Positions 36,801 to 51,800 of a stretch of 64,000 nucleotides of DNA are shown here, one piece after another; position 1 is the first letter of the stretch, and each line of letters begins with the position of its first letter. The notes under the pieces were generated by a model. It was not told where the DNA came from. It saw only the letters and a program-made list of their open reading frames with translations, and searched no databases. The DNA is from Malurus cyaneus samueli (taxonomy: Eukaryota; Chordata; Aves; Passeriformes; Maluridae): the NCBI GenBank assembly GCA_009741485.1, contig CM019220.1:29555891-29619890 (forward strand), in the 5' to 3' direction. Made by a program: the position numbers and the translations under genes.

Positions 36801-39800
36801 ACCACAGGCTATAAATATTGTGCCACAGACAGGATTTGTTTAAGGGACACAAATGTTGTAAATCTGGCTCTCGGAAGTATCCTTTGATTAACAGCATTTC
36901 AGTGAACAGTAGGGGAAAGTGGGGAGAAAGACAAAAACCTAGTTAAGAAAATAGAACCGAACTTTAAAGCTTCATGGGTTGTAGGGAAAAGGAGCTAAAT
37001 CTTACTGTTGCTTATCTTTGTTTTCTTACTCTAAACAAGCCTCTCCTTCTTCTGTAAACCCAAATAAAAGCTCTGTATCAATCTGCAATACAATGGACAT
37101 TTCCTGATAATTAGCACGTTTTTACCACTATCAAAAAGCAGCAGATGGTAAGATTTGCCTCTTTACATTATTTTTATTGCATACGTTAGGCTCCTTACCA
37201 CAGACTGAAATGGCAGGTTTCCAGTCATCAGCAGCAACATTTTTTCTAGCTCCCAATTACTCTTCATCCCTCCAGACACCAGCTGATACAGCAGTGACCC
37301 ATTTTGCCTAGTTAAGCTGGAAAACATGTGATTGTTTTGCTTGCTATACAAGCAGGAGTCTGTGGAATTGTGCCTTAAAAGCACTGGTTCTGCCTTGCTG
37401 TTACTTGCATGTAACCACTGTGCTGGAGAGAGAAGCTGGCATAGAATGAGCCAACACTGGCTCTAATAAGTGTCAGCAGCTCCTGAGGTCTGGTCAAGAT
37501 TAAGAAATCTGCTGTACCTCTAACTACATCACTCTATGTCTCAGATGGGTGGCAGCTCTTAACTAGACCCCTTATTTCCTGTAATATGCTCTTGCTGGCC
37601 TTACCTTTCAAGTGGACCTTCCCCCTTTGAGTTTCACATCCTGCCATTTAGATTAGGACGGCTTTGCTCAGCTCAGGTTAAATGGTATGCACGGTACAGC
37701 CAGATGGTTCCAGAGTTAAATGACAAGCTCTTTCTGGTCAAAGCAAGCACTGGAATGGGGAAGATCTGAAAACAGCACTTAAGGCAGCTGCTAGATGCAC
37801 TAGACTGCTTATCTTGGCATATCAATGAGGCTGAAGGTGGAGGAGGTACTGACATAAATCAAGCTGGAGGAAGAGGAACATGGCAGGAAAACGGGTAGGT
37901 GTAATTGCAGAAAAATGAGTCACCAGTGTAGCTATAAATACATTCTCTGTACAAAGAGGAGGGGACTGGTGCTAGGGAACAAGCCTGAAAAGGAGACAGG
38001 ATAGGCTGGAGTGGGGAGCACTAAAATGCAAAGAAGTCTTCATAGAAGTATTTGACATCTATTCCAGTATCTTTCAAACCGTCTTGATTGTGACACAATG
38101 ATCCCAAAAGCTCCAAGCTGAATTTGCAGCAGACTGCATACCAACAAGGTATCAGAAGGTGACTGAATTAAGTGTCATTGACACAGTGGAGTCCCTTATA
38201 TGAGTAACAGTGGGAATAGTGATTTTCTATGACTCTCCTTGCAATAAATGAAGACACCCGTCACTTACTTTCTGACATAACAATGCATTTGTTCAACCAA
38301 AGGAACAATGATCCTGGATGAGCTTTGACAATATATGAGAAGCATCTAGCCAAAGCTACACAAGAAAGCTGCCTAAGGAGGAAACATCACTTATTGGTCT
38401 GCTAACACAGTTTCAGATGCTGCTTTGAATTCAACACTCCCAAGCTTCATTCCTGTAATCCACCCCACCCATTTGCTGCATATCCATTAAAATTTCAGGA
38501 GCTATGGGGTGCATTTCAGCCTGATCAGTAGATCTGGACAATGTGTCTTATTTCTGAGTCTGCAGTGTCCTGAACACTACATTGGCATGCATTCAGTAAC
38601 AATGAAGGCTATTAAACTATGAAGCACCAGTGGTCAGAAGGTGCACCATCCTGCCAAAAAAAGCTCTGAGAAAGCATTAAGTGAAAACCAAGTATCTGAT
38701 GCTTTTCAGGTTTTGACCCGTTTACTTCATCCTATTAGAAATGGTACATCTGCCAATCAATTAAGCTTTTTGGCTCATGTAAATCCTGAAAACAAAGAAA
38801 CACTATAAAGGTTTGAAAACTTAATTCAAAGTGTTAGTTCTCTAGATTTCTACCTGTTTGTTCACAGTGTGGTGTAAATCATGAAGTCATTCTAAAGCAG
38901 AATTTTAACAACTTTATATTCTTCATGCAATATTTCAATATCAGGTATGTGACAGCCCGCCAAGCAGGCATGTTTTGAAAGTAAAAAGACAGAAGTACTG
39001 TAGATCAAGCAGAACAGGATGCCTGGGATAGCATGGCTGCAGCATAGTGGGATTACAGCAGAGCTAGGAGTTCCATTTTATTAACACTAGAAGGTACCTG
39101 TTGATGCAAGATACAGAGTGGATACACCAAGGGGTATCTCCAAATTAGGAAATTTGTATTAAACTTTCAATTAGGACTTATGCCATAAATTTATGTATAT
39201 TTCCATACCCTAATAAATACACAGGTAAGCAAGGGTAATAAGCAGACACATTGCTGCTGCTGAATCAGTTGAGATGATATTTATCCATTGGATATGCTGC
39301 TGTTCCCGTACCTGGACACTAAAGTAAAACCTTGGTTTCACAATCTTACCTAATCCTACTGCTTAGCACAGCATGTCTGCTGTCAGAAACTTCTCTGAAA
39401 CTTAAGTATTTGTTCCCATTATTAAGTCTTGCATCTGAGAGAAAATGTGGGAGTTGTTTCATGTGTTTTTTCCCACAGATTCTTGCAAAGATTGAGGCAA
39501 GTTGTACTAACACAGTCTTATCTCTTGAATAGAACAGACAGTTGTTCTGAGACTTTGGTCAACTCCAAGGACATTTATTTATGAATCACATGAAAGAAAA
39601 AAGTTGTTATGAAGTGCTATTAAAGACATAAGAGAACTGAAGAAGCAACAAAATAGCCCTTTTTTGTTCAGAAATTTAAAAAATCAGTTATGCTAAATCC
39701 TAACTTTGAAGTAGATGACCTAGTTTTAAGTTCTAAATTAAAATTATTAAACAAATGTACTACCATAAACAATAAGGAAAAAACTAAATCATTCTTGGTT

Positions 39801-42800
39801 GTTTTCAACATCCACTGAACCTAATCAATACGTAATACAAACAGATGAAATTTTTATTCTGGCTCATTTGACTGCTTTATCCAATAAAATTTGAACACTA
39901 GAGGAAAAAAATGAGCTTTCCCCCTTATTGAATTTTGCTTTTATAATACATATGCTAAACTTCTTGCACTGTACTAGATGTACAGGTTGGCACAAAGATA
40001 ATCTTAAAACTTCCTTTCTCAAAAACTGATAGTTCCAGTGACAATGTGTTACATTTTGAATTAATTTTTTTAAAAATGTCACAGAATGCCTATGTGAATA
40101 CTACCTTATAAAACTCCTGCTCATATCAAAGTCAGAGATGATGGATGTTTTATTTTATTATGGAAGCAGGTTTTCTTCTGTGAGCTGTAACTAAAGTTAA
40201 AACAACCCTTTTGTTGGAGAAATGCTTGAGTAGTCTAGTTGTAATATTTCACTAGCTCCAAAGCAAACTTTTACAAGGCACCTGAACAAAAATACTTCAA
40301 AGGAAAAGAATACACCCATTATTTATAAATTAATGTAAGTTTGCTTCTTGCTTTTGAGGCTGAAGTATGAATTATGTGTGTAGCATTGTTGTGCATTTTT
40401 TGAGTACTGACTACATCCAACACTCAGAAATTAATTAAAAATATCAAAAAATACTTTGTGATATAAATTTTTTGCTATTTACCCAAATAAGGTATCTGAA
40501 ATGGAAGAAAAACAACAACACTGTTTTGGCACTGTTTTATTCCAAGCCTTGGCAATAAAATGAGAAGCTATAAAGGGAACACTTGTTCCAAACAACCCCC
40601 TGGCTGTGGGGAGGGAAAAAGAAAGGGGAGTTTGTTTTTTTACTAGATTAGAGTTTTATGTAACATATGATGATGCTCACATTGTGTGATTTTAGAGGAA
40701 TAATCTTGTCTGAGCAGAACTACTGAGAATCCCTCAGGACTATGCGTGAGAACATGAGGCTCTCAGTCCAATGCCCTACAGGGTGACTAAAGTCTGCCCT
40801 ATGATAAGAAATCATAAAACTAGACCTAAAAATCTCTTACAAAAATAACATAGAAGGCATTACCTCTAGCTGCTTCATGGCAAAAGGAGAACCATCTTGC
40901 TTTAATTTTTTAACAATTTCTTCCATGCTATTTGCTGAAAAAATACTAAAAGAAAAAGAATTAGTTAACAAGCTGCTTCAGTCTTACCTTTGAAGGGTCA
41001 ATGACATTGAAAACAGAGCATAACCAGCTGATTTGGTTTTTTTTAGCAATGACTTCCACGTTGTTCAGTTTTAAGTAACTCAGGCATCTCCTTTTCCTTT
41101 ACACATCTCTAGTGCTTCAATAAACTTCACTTACAAACTCTGATATTTATCTATAAACTTCAATCACTACCATCAGTCTTAGCTGACTTTATAACATATG
41201 AAATCTTTAGCTATCAGTTCCATTCTACTGGATTTGTCTCTAAACACATCCTTCTTCCAGAGTTTTAGTTGTTTCTTATCATTCTCACTTATTTCTCCCT
41301 TCCTTTCTGATACACAGATGTTCCAAGCAATCATAGAAATGGCCTTAAACCAATGAGTGTTAGGTAACATTTCCTTTTCAACTGAACAGCTCTTCTCACA
41401 CATTCCCATCCAATAGCTATAGAAAATGTTCATTTTAATGTGTCATAGGCTATGAATCAGGCTGCTATGTTTGAGTATTTAATGGTACTGATGCGTGAAA
41501 TATTTAATGAGCTTCAGATAAAGCTCCCAAAAGATAAAATGTTACTTAAAAATTGAGGTAATTCTCTCACCTTATCTCAGAAATACTGTTACTTAACTTC
41601 ATGTTCTCTATCCACAAGAATAAAAAAAAATTTAAATTGCTGAATACCTGTTAATCTTGTCCATATGTTCATCAAGTGCAAATTCCTTCTCTTGATCAAG
41701 TGTGCACTATTTTGAAAGCAAATACATACATTTCAGTGACTTGTGTTACAGAAATATCATATAATAAATGAATACTTAATATTCAGAAGACTGCCATTTT
41801 AAATGAATTACAGTTTTGCAGTATGTGCATATGAACTTGTCACTTTATGCTGTGAATGCTAAAGATGTTGCTTCATACTGCAGTGCTTGCTCTGAGCTAC
41901 TATGTATCCATATTTGTCTGCGTGGTTATCTTGTACACAAGTAATTCTGATTATTCTATCAAAACACTTCTGTGCAATACACTAAGAGAGTATAGATAAA
42001 TCTACTCAAAAATCTGGGATTATTTTTAAAAACGAACTTCAATTTTCTTTAAAAATATGCAGGCATTTATTTAGGATTTTTTAATGAAAAAAAGAAACAT
42101 TTCCCTTTCTTCTCTCTTCTGTATCATTTAGCAAAATTTTATTTAGACATCCAAAGTGTATGAAAGATCCATCGGCCTTCTGTGGGAAGGCTGTCAAATG
42201 TTTCACATCTTCTGGCATTAAGGGGTTTGGGACATAAGCAGATGTTTCAGGAACAGCAGCTGAAGCTGAAAAAGGTTCCCTGGCATTTCAGCTCTGATAA
42301 CTGAAAATAGTTTCCATTCAGTGTCATTTGTAAAGCAGTATACTGCAACATATAATCACTCCAATTTCATAGCGTTCTGTTTCGGAAAAATAATCAGTAC
42401 TATGATGTAAATTGGCTTGTCCCGTTAATTTTTCTAATTAATCTTATTTATGAACTTAGTAATTACAAATCAGAAATAAGAAGAGTAGACACAGCTCATT
42501 TTAAAGTTGAACAATAGGGGAATAATCCTCTGCCTGACTGAATAACATTGAACACTGGTTTGACTCTAGAAGTTTTCTTTCTTTTGAAATAAAACTGCAA
42601 TGCACATCAGAAGAGTTAAAATAGCCACTGATTGTAAAGGCAAAACCTTTTATTTTCATGCCCATTGTTACATGGGGCTAACATAAGTATTATAGATAGA
42701 GTGCAAAGAGTCTGGAAACTCAGTATTTTCAACCATAAAAAGAGATGATCAGTAGTACCGATAAAGAAAGAATGTCTACATATATTTAACAATTTTGCTA

Positions 42801-45800
42801 GATTTCAGTAATTTCAGATTACCTTCTTGTGGTAAGAGTTCAATACATCTGCAATTTTTTCTTTTGAAGGAGTTTTCAGTGCTATCAGGTCTTTCTCCAA
42901 GGCAGGTAGCTATTAAAAATAAGATTTAATTATAAATAAGGGTTATTACTATGGTAATAGTAGGATATACAGATATAAACACCCCCTCATGCTCCCCAGC
43001 TTTTTGACAAACCTTAAAGAAGTACAAAGCAAACAACGTAAGGAGACAGAGTTTATTTGTGAGTGTTGAAGCACTCAAATTTAATGCTTTGCTCAGAATA
43101 GTATCCAGCCAGCCCACAGTGACAGTCATGGGCATTCACACAGAGAAAGAAAGCAAGTCATAGTTTCTCCTTCACTCCAGTACATGTCAGTTACTGGAAC
43201 ATTAAGACTCTGACCTTACTAAATACACTAATTTTTACATTTCTTTCCAAGCACTGTAAGAAATTAATAGGATACCTGTTAAGGAGATTGATAAAGGACA
43301 TAATAATGTGGAGTTACCTTGATTGAAAACTTTTCAGTGGTATAAATCTCTAGTTTCATACACTGTTGCCTAAATTGTACAGATTTTTAAGCAAGTTCCA
43401 TTATGCTGAGCAGATCATGCCCTTCCAACAGTGGAATTATAAAAACAGCACCATTTGCTCCTTCCTTCAAGCAAAGCTGTCACCAGCTGGCAAGTGTTAG
43501 AAGGACAGCTTGAGAGTATCTTACTGTCCTTGTTTGCAGGGCATGGCCAGCTAATATAACTGCACCTCTGCAGACACTCATGCTGGTAACAGTGTTTTGG
43601 GGTGCCAAAACCCCAAAATTGTCATTATGGCTGTAGGTTGTGCCCTGGCCAGCACTGCTGTCACCTTACCTTTTCAGATTCTACAAAATGTGTAGCGATG
43701 CCAGCTTTTAGCACATCTCTGCCTTTCAGCCGACATCCTGTTAGTGCGAGGTAATAGCCAACCTTTCCTGAGAGCCTTGGCAAGAAATACCCTCCACCTA
43801 CATCAGGAAAAAGGCCTGTAATAAACAACACAAAACAAAAGTGAAGGGAGAAGATCTTCTACTAATCATCACTTAGTAGCTATTTTTTCTTGTCTCACTT
43901 TCATCTCACTTACACAGGCACAGCAACATTGCCCAAATTTCTCCTTGACTTGGCTTGACATTTCTGGCATCAAAACCCTTCCTAAAAGCAAACTCTTGAA
44001 CACTTTCCAAACTGCATCCTTTCCACTAGCACATCCTTTACAAACACAAACCAAGCAATAATATTTATTCTCTTTGCCAACAACTCGAGACAATTTTAGG
44101 TGCTTGAAAAATCAAGTGTGTTCTCAGCAAAAAACAGAAGCAACACCAAGAATAGTGAAATAATTTGTGCAAACTCAAACTGGACACTGCTTTTTCACTG
44201 AAATCTTTCATTATGATAAAAATACTGATGAAGTGCCTCTTGCACAGCTTAGTTTGAATAAATTTTGAGGCTGAGAATTCAATAATAGATCAACAATATT
44301 GCCAGGGTCTTCCTGAAGATGAAGGCATAAGATGCTGACTTAGTAGTACATGGCTCTTTGACAGGACTGTGACTAAGCTGAAATTAAAAAAAAAATTATG
44401 TCCCACCTGCAGGACAACATCCAGCACGCTGACCCCCCTGTGCAGGTAAAAAATTAATGTAAAAATTAAAAAAAAAATTATTAGACCCTCCTTTTATGTA
44501 TATTTTTTTAATCTATAGATTAGGAAAGTAACTTTTTTTTTCTAATTCAAAGCTGTGAATAAGATATAAAATACTTTTAAAAGTTATAATTGAAATCTTA
44601 TATCAGCTTAAAAGTTAAGCTGGTTGATATAAAAAGTATATATCTTCTGTTATATACATTGATCACCAGCAAATAAATTTAGATACCTTTTGTAACATAC
44701 CAAAACCTGAGAAAATGTCAGCTTAGCTATACTGATTTCAGAAATCTGAATGCATAGAAGCAGGGTCCAGTTACTATTTTGAAATCGTGCCAATGGTGTA
44801 TTCATGGAAAGTCTTTTAAAGAAATTAAAGGTGTGATAAGATTTTTTTTCACTTTCAGAGAATAAATGAAGCATGAAAACAAATGAAAACGAATACAAAT
44901 GAGCAATAAGACATTCATAAGACATTTGCCAAAGCAAAGGTATTAACTGGGAAAATTCAGATGTACATAAGGAGTTTAAATGGGGCTCTGATGATGGTGG
45001 TAATTTTTCACTCACAAGTAACTGCTTTTGTTATCAAAAGAGTCAATGTATGTATTATAGAAAGAGCCTATTGCAAGTATTTTGAGACATGGAAAATTAG
45101 TGGTCCCCAAATAGTCCTCCCTCTCAGATGGAATAAGGGGAGATTTTTTTCAGACAGCTTCTCTTCAGTGTTTCTCTCAGTCTTCGTATCTAAACCATCT
45201 CTCAGCTTCTCCTCTGGTTCCCTCTTGGTCTTCCTTTTGTTCTGCTGCTTCTAATACATTAAAAAGTTGATTTTAGGAGTCACTTCCTATCAGTTATAGC
45301 TGCAGTATTCTATTCCCACTGATGTGTGTGCTGTCATGATTTATTCCTCATCCCTCAGGCTACAGAGACACTCAACCCTTCTCTGAAATGCTGAATGCCT
45401 TGATGATATCCTTTAAAAGCCCTAAGCTGTATTCACTACAATTCATCACTTACCTTCTTTTTCATCTGTACTCACATCCTCAAATAGTCTATTCTACATT
45501 TTCCCTTCTCAGCTTGAGCCATCATAATACTGATGCCAAGACTTCTATTTAGTTTTATGTTTCTATTCATCTCTCTCCCCTTGNNNNNNNNNNACCCCAA
45601 CCTCATTTCAAAGTAAAACTTGTCTTAAAAATGCCCTCCAAAGCAAAAATGCAATTACATTATTCTCTCCGTCCACCAGAACAACAACAGCAACAATTTT
45701 TTTTCTATAGTCAAAATAATTCTGATGCTGGACTACTGTTCTCCCCATGCTCCAGTACATTTCCAGAGGAAATGGGATCCATAGTGCCCTTCCACTTGGC

Positions 45801-48800
45801 CATACACAAGGAAATCAGTTCTAAATAAACTGTGAAGCTGATTAGCTTAAGTTGCTTTAGAGGCAAATAAACTTAAATTGAATGAACGTTTCTTTAATTA
45901 AGGAATTTACAAACAGGATTAGTGAAGGTGTACCTAATCCACTTTAAACTTACTTCGTTGCATAAACATAGTCTGCTATAGCTTCTTCTGTATCCTTTTC
46001 AATGTTCCTGTCTTCCTTTTTCTCTCATAATTTTACTCCTTCTGTACATGTTCTACATATTGCTCTTAATACTCTCAGTAATGCTTCCCATATATGAGGT
46101 TCTCTTAATGAACTCCATATATTTGATTTTGGGACTTTTGTTAGTCTTTAGCAATTATTTCTCAAATTCCTGCTGAAGTGAGAGATGAGCAGTGCTGCTG
46201 CTGTGCTGCCCAGGCCAGAAGCCTATGCCCTTAATGCTGACTTGCAGTCTGTGCTCTGACAGATGCAACACACTCTGCTGTAATCCCAAAGGTGCAGCTC
46301 TGCATCTGCCAAGCCTAAGAAAGGCAGTGATGCTACATTTTTACCTTGTCTGACAGAGGGGGGTGGGAATTTATTACTAATGACTTCTAGAAAGCTAAAA
46401 GCTTCAGAGGGATATACAAGAAAGTAACCATTATTAGTATAACATCACATCAAAGCTCACACCTTATACCTTCAACTTTTGCTCTCCCGACCAGTGGTTT
46501 TTCCACACATTGCTACTTCTGTGCTGCTTTCCAGTGCTTTATCTTATCTATGTCAAACTCCTACATTCTAGAACTGCCTTTTCTTTCTCTTTACAAAATG
46601 GCATATTTATCTATATCCTTTCACTGACGGTGCTGTATAAATGCAGAACAACTGTGTGAAAATGGAGCAGCTGAATGAATGCTTTGTTTTCATTTCACAG
46701 CAAAGGTGTCATGCCTACTGAAATAAATGAGCATATGAAAAGAACAATTAATACAGTATCTAGAAAGCTCGACATTTTAAACACACACCACAGAGATCAA
46801 AACAGCTAAGCCTTTAAATCCAAACAGATTTCAGTGGTTTTACTTCTAAGTGATCCTAAAAGGGATTTAATTACTTTCTTTCCTAAGCAAGTTCCAAGCT
46901 TTTCCTTCACATCTTCACAGCCTGTTTTTGTTCAAATAAATCCTTGTCAACACAAGAAATCTATGTGATGTACATCGTTTTTTTGTTAATATCAAACTAC
47001 TCATGTCTTTAACTTTGAAGAAGAAAGTGAAGGTACTTTTATTATTTGAATGATTTTGTATTCAATGAACCTCTCTGTTTAGTTAAAAAAATACAAATAG
47101 TTTCCTTCAAATGGTTTTCACATACAAGAACTGATTATAAACTTCAGAGTTTAGCAAATTCACGGTGTATTAATGCTTAAATTATTTACTTTACTGTGTT
47201 TTCCTTCAGCAAAAGAAAATATTTGGAGGACTGCAACTTTACTCATCCAGAAAAATGACATTACATTTACCAGCTAGCAGGAATTGCTCTCTTATTTTTT
47301 TTAAGGAGTTAAGAATATAATGAGCTTGCTTATATTTGTGTGGTCTATTGTGCTTTATTGCGCTTGACAGTTGCATCAACATTAAAGGTTCACTTTGACT
47401 GACTTTTCTTGAGCCATACCTGCAGCTTCATGTAACTCTGAGATACATTTTCTCTTGTACCTCTCAGAATTGACAAAGAAAATGTAGGATGAAACATTAG
47501 AAAACACAAGTTACATGTTGCTACTTAAAAGAAAAAGGACAACACTTGAAGACACTGTGATCTTGCCTAGATCACAGTGCACAATTGTAAAGGGTCTATA
47601 CTAATAACCTACAAGAAAAGCTGGAATTCAAAATTTTGCCTCATTAACATCGCAGAGCAATGTTTGCAAATTGCAAATTTTACAAATTGCAGTTTGTAGT
47701 ACACCCAGTTTGACTCAGAGTTCCCTAGGTAAAGCTGATATAACTGCACTGGGAGCTTCAGACTTTTATCTGCCTCCACCTGTAGCAAGACTTAGTTCCT
47801 TGGATCTGTTTCTATTCTTAAAATACTGTATCCTGACAGCCTTTGTGTCAGTCGAAACAGTTAAGAGCCTCGGTGATCAACTCCAAGAATAAAGGTAAGT
47901 TTTTTGATAATTTAATAGAAAATTCCTTCTATATATGATCATCTCCAATTCCCTTTTAAAAAGCTTTTACTACCATCAAAGCTTTCAGTCAAAGACATTT
48001 CGCCCTGATTACACAGTGAAACCCTAAACACTTTCACATGTGATAATCTGTTAAATACTTACCTATTGCTGTTTCTGGCATTGCAAAAAGAGTCTTTTCT
48101 GTAGCAATTCGAAAATGTCCATGGACTGAGACACCAACTCCCTATATATGGAGCACAGGCAAAGGACACAGTTACAAATTTACTGGTAAAAATAATCATA
48201 ACCACTATCCCATGTAGCACACCTCTTGTTTGTATCTATAATTTTAATAATATTCGATTTACTATGTGCATCTCAACAAAATATTAAAAAGCCTTTTATG
48301 GTTCAAAATTAATAAAGCATGATACTATCTTTATGATTTGGCTGAAACAGCATCCTATGCTTTGAAAGATGGGTGAGTCATACAGAGAATAACTTCAAAA
48401 AACCATGAGTGACCCTGTTATCTCCACTGGACTACTAAGGGAGTTGACATCCTTTTGCTAATGTTATTCCATCTACAATTTTTGCACATAGTTCCAATCA
48501 TCAACAAAAAAAAAAAGCCAATACTTTTGGAATATATATGAATTGCACAAAGTTGTCATTCTAATGCTTTGAAAAGAAATAATTAACTATTCTTCTAATG
48601 TGATAATTACCTACATTATAAACACAGAAATATTTCAAGCAGGAAAAGCCTTCAGCATTATTGATTGAAATTCAAAGTATATGGTTAGAAACTCACTTTT
48701 TATCATGAGTACTTGTGTTCACCAAGTCAGAAATGGAATTCATATTTCTAAGTATCTAGCACTCTTCTCTAGCAGCCTGTCCTCATGAAACACTTTGCTC

Positions 48801-51800
48801 AAAAGCAGAAGAGTTTCTGGTGTTGTCTGTGCCATATTTTCTGATTCAAGCAGCGAGCAGCAGCAATGCCCAGTAAAAAATACCTTTTTACTTCACACAA
48901 AATAGATTTAATTTAGAAAAATCTTCAAGAGGCAAACTGACAAATAAAGACAAAAATGGCTATCTGAAAAAGTTACTATTCAGTAATAATATTTAAAGTA
49001 ATCCAAGAATATACTGAGGTGTCACTTCTCAAAGCTTATCTACATGACACATGTCATTAGAAATGTGTGTTGTGGAGACAAAACCCTCTGCTGAATACCT
49101 CACAAGAAGTTATTTCACACAAATATTCTCTCTCTCTCTTCCTTTCCCCTGGTTCAGTTTACTTCCGTTCCTTAAATTAACATTTTTTAAAATAATAATT
49201 TTCCCTTTGCTCAGTCCTTCCAGCCATCCATGGTTCATGTTAAAACTAAGATACCTTAAAAATCATTGGCCAAAAAAAGCCAGTGTCTGATGGGGATATA
49301 ATAGATTTTAAATAACATTTCTAATTATTTAAATACTAAAAAAATAGCACTTTACTAGGCTATTAGTCTATGCAAATATCTTCACAGTATTTCATACTTC
49401 CATCAAAACAGTGGGATTTTGGATGAGCAGTATATATTTAACAGGTTTTTAAGGTGAGAGTAGAAAATCTTTTCCTTTTGTTTATCTACAGAAATTTTTG
49501 GGTGGGTTTTACATCAAAATTTTTTAAAAGTTATCTCAATTTAGCTTAAGCTTAGATAATTTATTTCCTCACACCCTTCCCTGACCTCTCTTACAATTCT
49601 GCCCAACAAGAAATCAACTGTCACTGTTTATTGCATTAGGGTGATACACAACTAAATCTGAAAATATTTTCAAGTTTTTTTTCTCTAAAATGACTATCTG
49701 CCGCTCTCAGGTTTTAATATAGATCTATGAAGTTTTTTAAGATTCCAGTTTAATTTCCTGAGAAATGCACCCATAGGATAACTGGTTATCAAACTCGATT
49801 TTATATTCAGGAACAAAGTCAAATATATTCACATGAAGCACTGCTGGTTCCAAGGAGGTGAGTGGGATTTGAGCAAATATCTGAATCTTATTTGCACAGG
49901 GTAAAACCTTATGTCCCATCCCTTATCTGTCCTTTCTCTGAGCATTGGTCAGATCTCATCTGAGCAGCACCAAGAGCAAGGGTTCTGTGTTTAGTTGTCC
50001 TGAAAATGCAAAGCTCCATGTTAAGATACATTCTCTCCTAAAACAGCTCCAGAACTCTTAAATGAAATGGAAATGTGACTTTGTCACTTCCACCTTTTTT
50101 TATGTCATAATAGCATATTTTCATTCATTAAGAAAAGCCTGCTGTTATTTTTATACATGTTCAGCAGTAATGATGATAATAAAAATCATGCTCATTTTGG
50201 TCTTTCTAATGCCTAAATCAATTTTTTCTAATCCCATATCTGAAAATACAAATACCATCTATCTCAAAGCATTTTTTGTGGCTTGCTTTCCAGACAATCA
50301 AATGTTGTTTAAGGACTCAAATTTTTAGCTTGAATATTAAGTAACAAAGATTTGAATGTGAACTCCATGAAGGGAGCTTCTTTTCCAAGCTTGTTCTTTT
50401 CTTAGAGTGATAAAAATAAATGTAGAGTTTTAATAATAGAAAGTTGAAAGATGTAATTTTCTTTTGAAAGAAGTAATTAAATCAGATTTCACTTTCTCAA
50501 GTGCTTAAGCTGTAATTGGATTTGTTTTCTAGATGGCCTTCAAGTTTTATATTACAGATAACAGCCTTATTTCAGATGTATATTTAAAAGACTAAAACTG
50601 TATTTTCTTTTTATTCATTATAAAGAAAGCAGTGCAAAAATGTTCTTACTTCTTTGAAGATCATTTCTAAATAATCCAGTATTAAGATAAAATTAGGAGA
50701 GAAGAATTAGTTCATGGTACAAACCCCAGTAACTTATTTAACTGGTGCTCATATGCTTTTATTTGTTTATTTGTAACTTTCCAAACTGTTAATATATGAC
50801 TGCATGTGTTTAATCTTCTAGCTCTAATACAGAGGACAGATACTCATTAGTTTATGCTGTGTAAAGAACAAACTATTCCAGACAGAAGTCTATGAGTTCC
50901 TCCTTAATTTCGGGATTTTCTAATTTTATTTGGTTTTACTTTAACTGAAATCTTACATAGCTGGAGTCCACCTAGGAGGCCCTTAACACCTTCAAAAAAA
51001 TCTTCCACTGGACTGTGTTGACTGCACCAGGTACTTCCTGCATTTACATACACAAGTCTGAACACTATAATATCTTTATTAAAACACACTATATCCTGCA
51101 CTGTCAGAGGTCTACTTTTTATGATCTTATATACTAAAGCTAATGTCTTTTCCAAGTTAATACATTCTCATGATCAATCAGGCTTGTAGTGGCTGAAAAC
51201 TTTTTTGTCCACTGACAGCTGAATGTCTGAATTTTGCAAAGGACACTCACAGAACGAGACTACAAATTAAGGACAATAAAGAAATTAACAGGCAACCAAT
51301 TTGAACTACTGGGCTGGTTTTGGCTAAGGTAAGAGTTATTTTGCTTCACAGTAGCTTTCTCGTAGCATGGGGCTGTGTTTTGGTTTCTGCTGAATGCAGT
51401 GTTGATAATATGGAGATGTTTTGTTATCACTCAGCAGCACTTGCACAGGGTCAAGGCCTTTTCTAATCCTCACCCCACCCCACCAGTGAGGGGACTGGGG
51501 ATGCCAAGGAGCTGGGAGGGGACACAGCTGGACAGCTGACCCCAGCTGACCCAAAGGGTATTCCACATCATATGGGATCATGCTTAGCACATGAAGTGGG
51601 GGAAAAGGGAGGAATGGAGGCCATTTGGAGTGATGGTGTTTGTTCTCCCAAGTCACCATTATGTGTGATGGCTGGAGATGGCCAGACACCTGCATATCCT
51701 GGGAAGCAGTGAATGAATTCCTTGTTTTGCTTTGTTTGTGTGTGGGGCTTTATGTGGGGTTTGTGTTGCTTTACCTGTTGAAGTGTGATTATCTCCGCCC

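Larger units (their letters stand above)
43816..48062 (-). other. HIBCH: HIBCH intron with assembly gap (4.2 kb)
   Basis: AT-rich. Holds a hairpin at 44598-44632 and the 10-N gap at 45584-45593; otherwise nothing recognised. Its true length is uncertain because of the gap. Confidence 0.8.

Noticed and set aside
49921..50060. Possible decayed CR1 fragment
   Set aside because: A few words (for example a TCAGATCTCATCTGAG stretch) recall a CR1 internal block, but the match is too weak and broken to support by eye.
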